NCBI GenBank assembly: GCA_027485575.1 | Contig: JAIXQU010000045.1 | Span: 1 to 35,688, forward strand | Reading direction: 5' to 3' | Source of the DNA: Cytophagaceae bacterium | Lineage (GTDB): Bacteria > Bacteroidota > Bacteroidia > Cytophagales > Flexibacteraceae | DNA: 35,688 bases | Shown: positions 32,349-35,688 of the stretch, one piece after another | How positions within the stretch are numbered: the stretch's first letter is position 1 | Layout: the number at the start of each line of letters is the position of its first letter | Made by a program: the position numbers and the translations under genes | The notes under the pieces: generated by a model | Databases searched by the model: none | The model's input: only the letters and a program-made list of their open reading frames with translations | Told to the model about the DNA's origin: nothing

Positions 32349-34445
32349 ATGATTGGTCAGTTTATTTTAGTTTTTATATCTGCTCTGATTTTTATTTTTC
32401 TATCTTTTTACATAGGAAGAATAATTTCTAACGTAGTACTCGGGGATATCGTATTTGATAATGGAGTATCTCTTGGATTATTTTTTTTATCTTCTGTTGT
32501 TGGAATATTATATACTAAGGGCTCGTCTATTTATATATTTCCAGTAATACTTTTTATATGGTTTTTTATTGCTAAGAAGGAAAAAAATTATTTTTACTTA
32601 AGCAAGGATATAATAACCAATTCAGGCATTGTTCTTTTATATTTTATTTATTTTTTCTTTTTACAGTACTTTGTATTTTACAGAAGTGGTGACGAGCTCT
32701 CAAAGGCGTATGCTGATGTTTATGCCTACGTTTCTCAAATTAACCTTATGGAGGAATTTGGAAAAGAAACGATATTTACTGAGCTGGAAAAACAGAAATT
32801 TGGTTTTAGTTCTTCCTTTAAACCATATCATTATTTTGAATTCTGGATTGCAATTGGTTCCAGGTTCATATTGGGGTCACGGACATTTTTTGTCTATACG
32901 TTTTTCCTGATTCCCTTACTCGGATCGATATTGATTTTTCAAGCCTTTACAGTACTTAGAACAATTTTTCGGGTACGATTGTCAATTTCATTTTTAATTC
33001 CGCTATTGGTTTTTACCACACTTAGGTATTCTTATCTTGATGAATGGTTATTTTCCTTTCTTGGCCAATTCTTTGAAGTAAAAAGAGAAATTTTGAAAGC
33101 TGCGTTTTTTCAGAACTATGGGGTGTGGCATTTTTTTTCCTATCTTCATGGATTAAAACTATTGGTTTCTTCCCTTTTTCTTTTGCCATTTTTCATATAC
33201 TGCTATCAAAAAAACAGGATAGGAATGGTGGTTATGTTATCGCTATTTCCGTTTGTTTCTGTAACTTATATTCCATTTGTTCTGATTGTATCCGGATTGT
33301 TTTTTATTTTTTCTCCCGGTTTAATCAGATTTAGATTTCTGCTACCTGTTTTTTTTGTCTTTCTTATTTTAGGAGTTTACACCTATTTGGGACGGTCTGG
33401 TAGTTCTGTTGTAGAGGGCTTTTCTTTTTCCCGTTTGTTTTTATCTAATTTTGAGAATTTTAAGTTCAATTATAAGAAAGAGATATTTATTGTTTTGTCT
33501 GATTTTTTTGAAAACTTTTATTGGCTTCTACTGACTCTTTCTGTTTTTATTTTAGTTGGTAAACATAATATTTGGGTTAAAATTTTTTTCGTAGTGGTCG
33601 TTTTATACCCTACAATAAATTTTAATCATATCCTGCTTTTTAAATTTTTTATTGGCTCCCTTTTAATAGTTTTTGCAATAGTTGTCTTTCCCAGGTTAAA
33701 AACCATCTTTCAGAATAAGTATCTTCTTTTGTTTTTTACCTCTTTGGTCTTATTAAGGGTAGCATTGTTTTTTATTGGAGATATCTATGATGTTTTTCAA
33801 TCCTTCTCCTTAATCTGGACTCCTTTCATTTTCATTTTCATTTTGTTCTTGATAGGACGTGAATTTTCTAATCAGATTTCAAGAGTGAGATATTATTTCA
33901 TTGTAGCACTTTCATTGGTTCTGATTTCTGTTCAATCGTACGGATTGATTCAGGAGAACCGGAGGCCCATTCCGGTAATGGATGAAGACAAGGCTTTTTA
34001 CAGGAAAATTTTCAAATGGCTCCCTAACCATGAAATTGTATCTGGATACTATAGTCCTTTTACGCTGGTTCCTTATCTTCATTACGATAGGATAGGGGTT
34101 GAACTTTTACACAGGACAGATAAGTTCTACACCACTTGTTTATCCATGGGTGAGTTGACAAAAAAAGATTCTTCAGTATTGAAATATACAAATGGCTATC
34201 AGTTATTATCCTCAATGCCATTTTCAATTTGGCTAAAAGAGAATAAGAGCCGTGGTTTATCTTATGACCTCGAGCAAGTTGGGTTTATCCGGGATAGGAA
34301 GATTAAAATTATTTTCAGGAAGGACGAGTACGAAAGAGGTAAGATTAACTTTCTCAATCCATATCTGGCAGATTCAGTGTATAACCATCAAGGTAAATAT
34401 TGGGCCTACTTTATTGTTCCAAAAATTAATGCAGACGTTAAATGA
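32349..34445 (+). CDS. Polytopic membrane protein, unknown (GT-C-like layout)
   Basis: The 698-residue protein has roughly 12 or more hydrophobic helices in residues 1-530. An acidic and aromatic-rich loop between early helices (about 113-165, including SGDELSKAYADVYAYVSQ) is followed by a soluble C-terminal region (about 531-698). This layout, with acidic residues in an early external loop and a C-terminal domain, resembles GT-C glycosyltransferases or oligosaccharide transferases, but no catalytic motif is certain. The gene is very AT- and T-rich: a hand-counted line at 33301-33360 has 17 G+C in 60, against 28 at 34681-34740 in the next gene. Part of this comes from the Phe/Leu/Ile-rich protein. 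It overlaps the next gene by 4 bases (ATGA). Confidence 0.85.
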   Translation: MIGQFILVFISALIFIFLSFYIGRIISNVVLGDIVFDNGVSLGLFFLSSVVGILYTKGSSIYIFPVILFIWFFIAKKEKNYFYLSKDIITNSGIVLLYFIYFFFLQYFVFYRSGDELSKAYADVYAYVSQINLMEEFGKETIFTELEKQKFGFSSSFKPYHYFEFWIAIGSRFILGSRTFFVYTFFLIPLLGSILIFQAFTVLRTIFRVRLSISFLIPLLVFTTLRYSYLDEWLFSFLGQFFEVKREILKAAFFQNYGVWHFFSYLHGLKLLVSSLFLLPFFIYCYQKNRIGMVVMLSLFPFVSVTYIPFVLIVSGLFFIFSPGLIRFRFLLPVFFVFLILGVYTYLGRSGSSVVEGFSFSRLFLSNFENFKFNYKKEIFIVLSDFFENFYWLLLTLSVFILVGKHNIWVKIFFVVVVLYPTINFNHILLFKFFIGSLLIVFAIVVFPRLKTIFQNKYLLLFFTSLVLLRVALFFIGDIYDVFQSFSLIWTPFIFIFILFLIGREFSNQISRVRYYFIVALSLVLISVQSYGLIQENRRPIPVMDEDKAFYRKIFKWLPNHEIVSGYYSPFTLVPYLHYDRIGVELLHRTDKFYTTCLSMGELTKKDSSVLKYTNGYQLLSSMPFSIWLKENKSRGLSYDLEQVGFIRDRKIKIIFRKDEYERGKINFLNPYLADSVYNHQGKYWAYFIVPKINADVK

Positions 34446-35563
34446 TAAGTTTTTGGGAAAACCAGTCTTTTCTTAATTACGATCTTATTGTAATCGGTAG
34501 TGGCATAGTCGGCTTATCTACTGCTTGTTCCTTTAAGGAAAGAAACCCTCATTTATCGGTACTAATTTTGGAGAGTGGTATTTTTCCATCTGGCGCAAGC
34601 ACAAAAAATGCCGGTTTTGCCTGTTACGGTTCAGCAGCTGAAATATGGCATGATGTGTCTTTATTGGGCGAAATCAAGGCCCTTGAGGTGGTTTCTTTGC
34701 GGATTGATGGATTAAGAAAACTTCGTCAGCGTCTTGGAGATTCAGCCATCGATTATCAGGAGTTGGGCGGCGGTGAAATATTTCTAAAAGGTGAGGATTT
34801 CAATTTGGAACATATTCCTCTGCTTAACCAATGGCTTTGCCCTTTGTTTGGAAAGGAGGTTTTTGTTCCAGACTTAGCTAAGATCAAAGACCTGGGATTC
34901 CAACCTGAAAATATTCAAAGTTTTGTCATCAATACTGTTGAAGGCCAAATAGATACGGGCAAAATGATGAAAAGTTTAATTTCATATGTCAGGTCAAAAG
35001 ATATTGAAATTTATACAGGTTGCAGGGCCGGGACTCCCGAAAATATTGGTGAAAAATGGCGAATACCAATTGAAAACTCCACTATTGTCTTTAATGCCGG
35101 GCGGGTTGCTGTTTGCACCAATGCTTTTACACCTCGTCTTTTTCCTGACCTTGACATCAAGCCAGGAAGAGGTCAGGTTTTGGTTACAAAACCAATTCCT
35201 GATTTAAAATTTAAGGGCATTTTTCACTTTGATGAAGGGTATTTTTATTTCAGGAATTTTGAAAACAGGGTTATTTTTGGAGGAGGAAGAAATCTTGATT
35301 TCAAAGGGGAGGAGACAGATTTAATAGAATTGAATAATGAGATTCAGGCAAAATTAGATTTCTATTTAGACACCTTGATTTTGCCAAAAAACACCCATTG
35401 GGAAGTGGAACATCGATGGGCGGGTATAATGGCTTTTGGAAAAGAAAAGCTTCCTATCATCAAAGACATGGGGAATGGTTTGGTTGTTGGAGCCAGAATG
35501 AATGGAATGGGAGTGGCAATAGGAACCGAAGTCGGGGAAAAGTTGGCAGATTTTTTAAAGTAA
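34442..35563 (+). CDS. FAD-dependent oxidoreductase (DAO family)
   Basis: The 373-residue protein has an N-terminal dinucleotide fold VIGSGIVGLSTACSF with the GxGxxG glycines at 19-24. A region with SGASTKNAGFACYGSAAE near 48-65 follows, then the DAO-type C-terminal barrel half with HRWAGIMAFG and GMGVAIGTEVGEKLA at the end. It belongs to the D-amino-acid oxidase/glycine oxidase/L-2-hydroxyglutarate dehydrogenase superfamily; which amine or hydroxy-acid it oxidises is unclear. The ATG overlaps the previous stop by 4 bases, so it is coupled with the membrane protein. Confidence 0.92.
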   Translation: MISFWENQSFLNYDLIVIGSGIVGLSTACSFKERNPHLSVLILESGIFPSGASTKNAGFACYGSAAEIWHDVSLLGEIKALEVVSLRIDGLRKLRQRLGDSAIDYQELGGGEIFLKGEDFNLEHIPLLNQWLCPLFGKEVFVPDLAKIKDLGFQPENIQSFVINTVEGQIDTGKMMKSLISYVRSKDIEIYTGCRAGTPENIGEKWRIPIENSTIVFNAGRVAVCTNAFTPRLFPDLDIKPGRGQVLVTKPIPDLKFKGIFHFDEGYFYFRNFENRVIFGGGRNLDFKGEETDLIELNNEIQAKLDFYLDTLILPKNTHWEVEHRWAGIMAFGKEKLPIIKDMGNGLVVGARMNGMGVAIGTEVGEKLADFLK

Positions 35564-35688
35564 TTGTAGTGTAAGCCTCCGGTAAACCACGTTCCGGTCA
35601 TGATTGATTTTCCCCGACCTTTGTTTGATGAAAGAAAGATCGTTTTCAGACAAAGACAAACAGATTCTTCTCAAAAGATACCATCGAA
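35555..35688 (-). CDS. Possible 3' end of a leftward gene cut by the right edge
   Basis: On the - strand a frame open from the right edge runs about 43 codons to a TAA at 35555-35557, ending with a basic helical tail (VVYRRLTLQLL). It would overlap the FAD gene by 9 bases, in the style of the other convergent pairs here. A competing + strand frame begins at ATG 35600 (MIDFPRPLFDERK) and is also open to the edge. Neither is recognised, so only sequence beyond the window can choose. Confidence 0.3.
   Translation of the reverse strand, partial: RWYLLRRICLSLSENDLSFIKQRSGKINHDRNVVYRRLTLQLL

Noticed and set aside
35362-35601. 79-codon - strand frame at the right end
   Set aside because: Antisense to the conserved C-terminus of the FAD oxidoreductase, with no independent support.

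Overview
The window looks like chromosomal DNA of a free-living Bacteroidota bacterium (Chitinophagia, Saprospiria or Sphingobacteriia type; I cannot place it further). Supporting signs are a C-terminal type IX secretion (T9SS) sorting domain, a GT3 (eukaryote-like) glycogen synthase, a Bacteroidota-style TonB with a paired-ExbD operon, several TTG-N19-TAnnTTTG promoters, weak Shine-Dalgarno sequences, and moderately AT-rich DNA. I see no phage, transposase, CRISPR, rRNA or tRNA.

Layout. 1-3110: a leftward exbB-exbD-exbD-tonB operon ending at a clear terminator. 3111-3758: a non-coding promoter region. 3759-11808: a rightward block of smc, mnmG, a zinc-ribbon methyltransferase, a 59-residue one-helix membrane protein and an Ig-like lipoprotein; the last four genes overlap end to end. 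fumC runs back toward this block. 13188-13530: a non-coding region packed with DnaA boxes. 13531-16040: a TPR protein and a small-protein/nucleotidyltransferase pair. 16037-17502: leftward tcdA and a TatD hydrolase. 17511-21066: rightward flippase, a 74-residue protein, pyrD and an alpha/beta hydrolase. Then a DEAD-box helicase (-), a SiaB/SiaC pair (+), proline dehydrogenase (-), an intergenic region with a terminator and a possible structured RNA, a large T9SS FG-GAP protein (-), GT3 glycogen synthase (+), hflX and an M20 amidohydrolase (-), and finally a polytopic membrane protein overlapping a FAD oxidoreductase (+).

Main result. Three elements point to the chromosome replication origin and its segregation centre. 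(i) About 210 bases upstream of the TPR gene hold three perfect TTATCCACA DnaA boxes, three one-mismatch boxes, three tandem 14-base AT-rich repeats and an AT-rich tract. (ii) Two perfect GTTCCACGTGGAAC palindromes, matching the ParB parS consensus at 15 of 16 positions, lie 6-7 kb away: one inside smc and one just before mnmG. (iii) smc, whose product is loaded by ParB at parS, is the gene in between. GC-skew and replication data would decide this.

Other points of interest are a nested long-range fold at 25070-25292 (candidate non-coding RNA), a SiaB-SiaC phospho-switch pair without its usual phosphatase or cyclase, a toxin-antitoxin-like nucleotidyltransferase pair, and an unrecognised membrane-protein/FAD-oxidoreductase pair.
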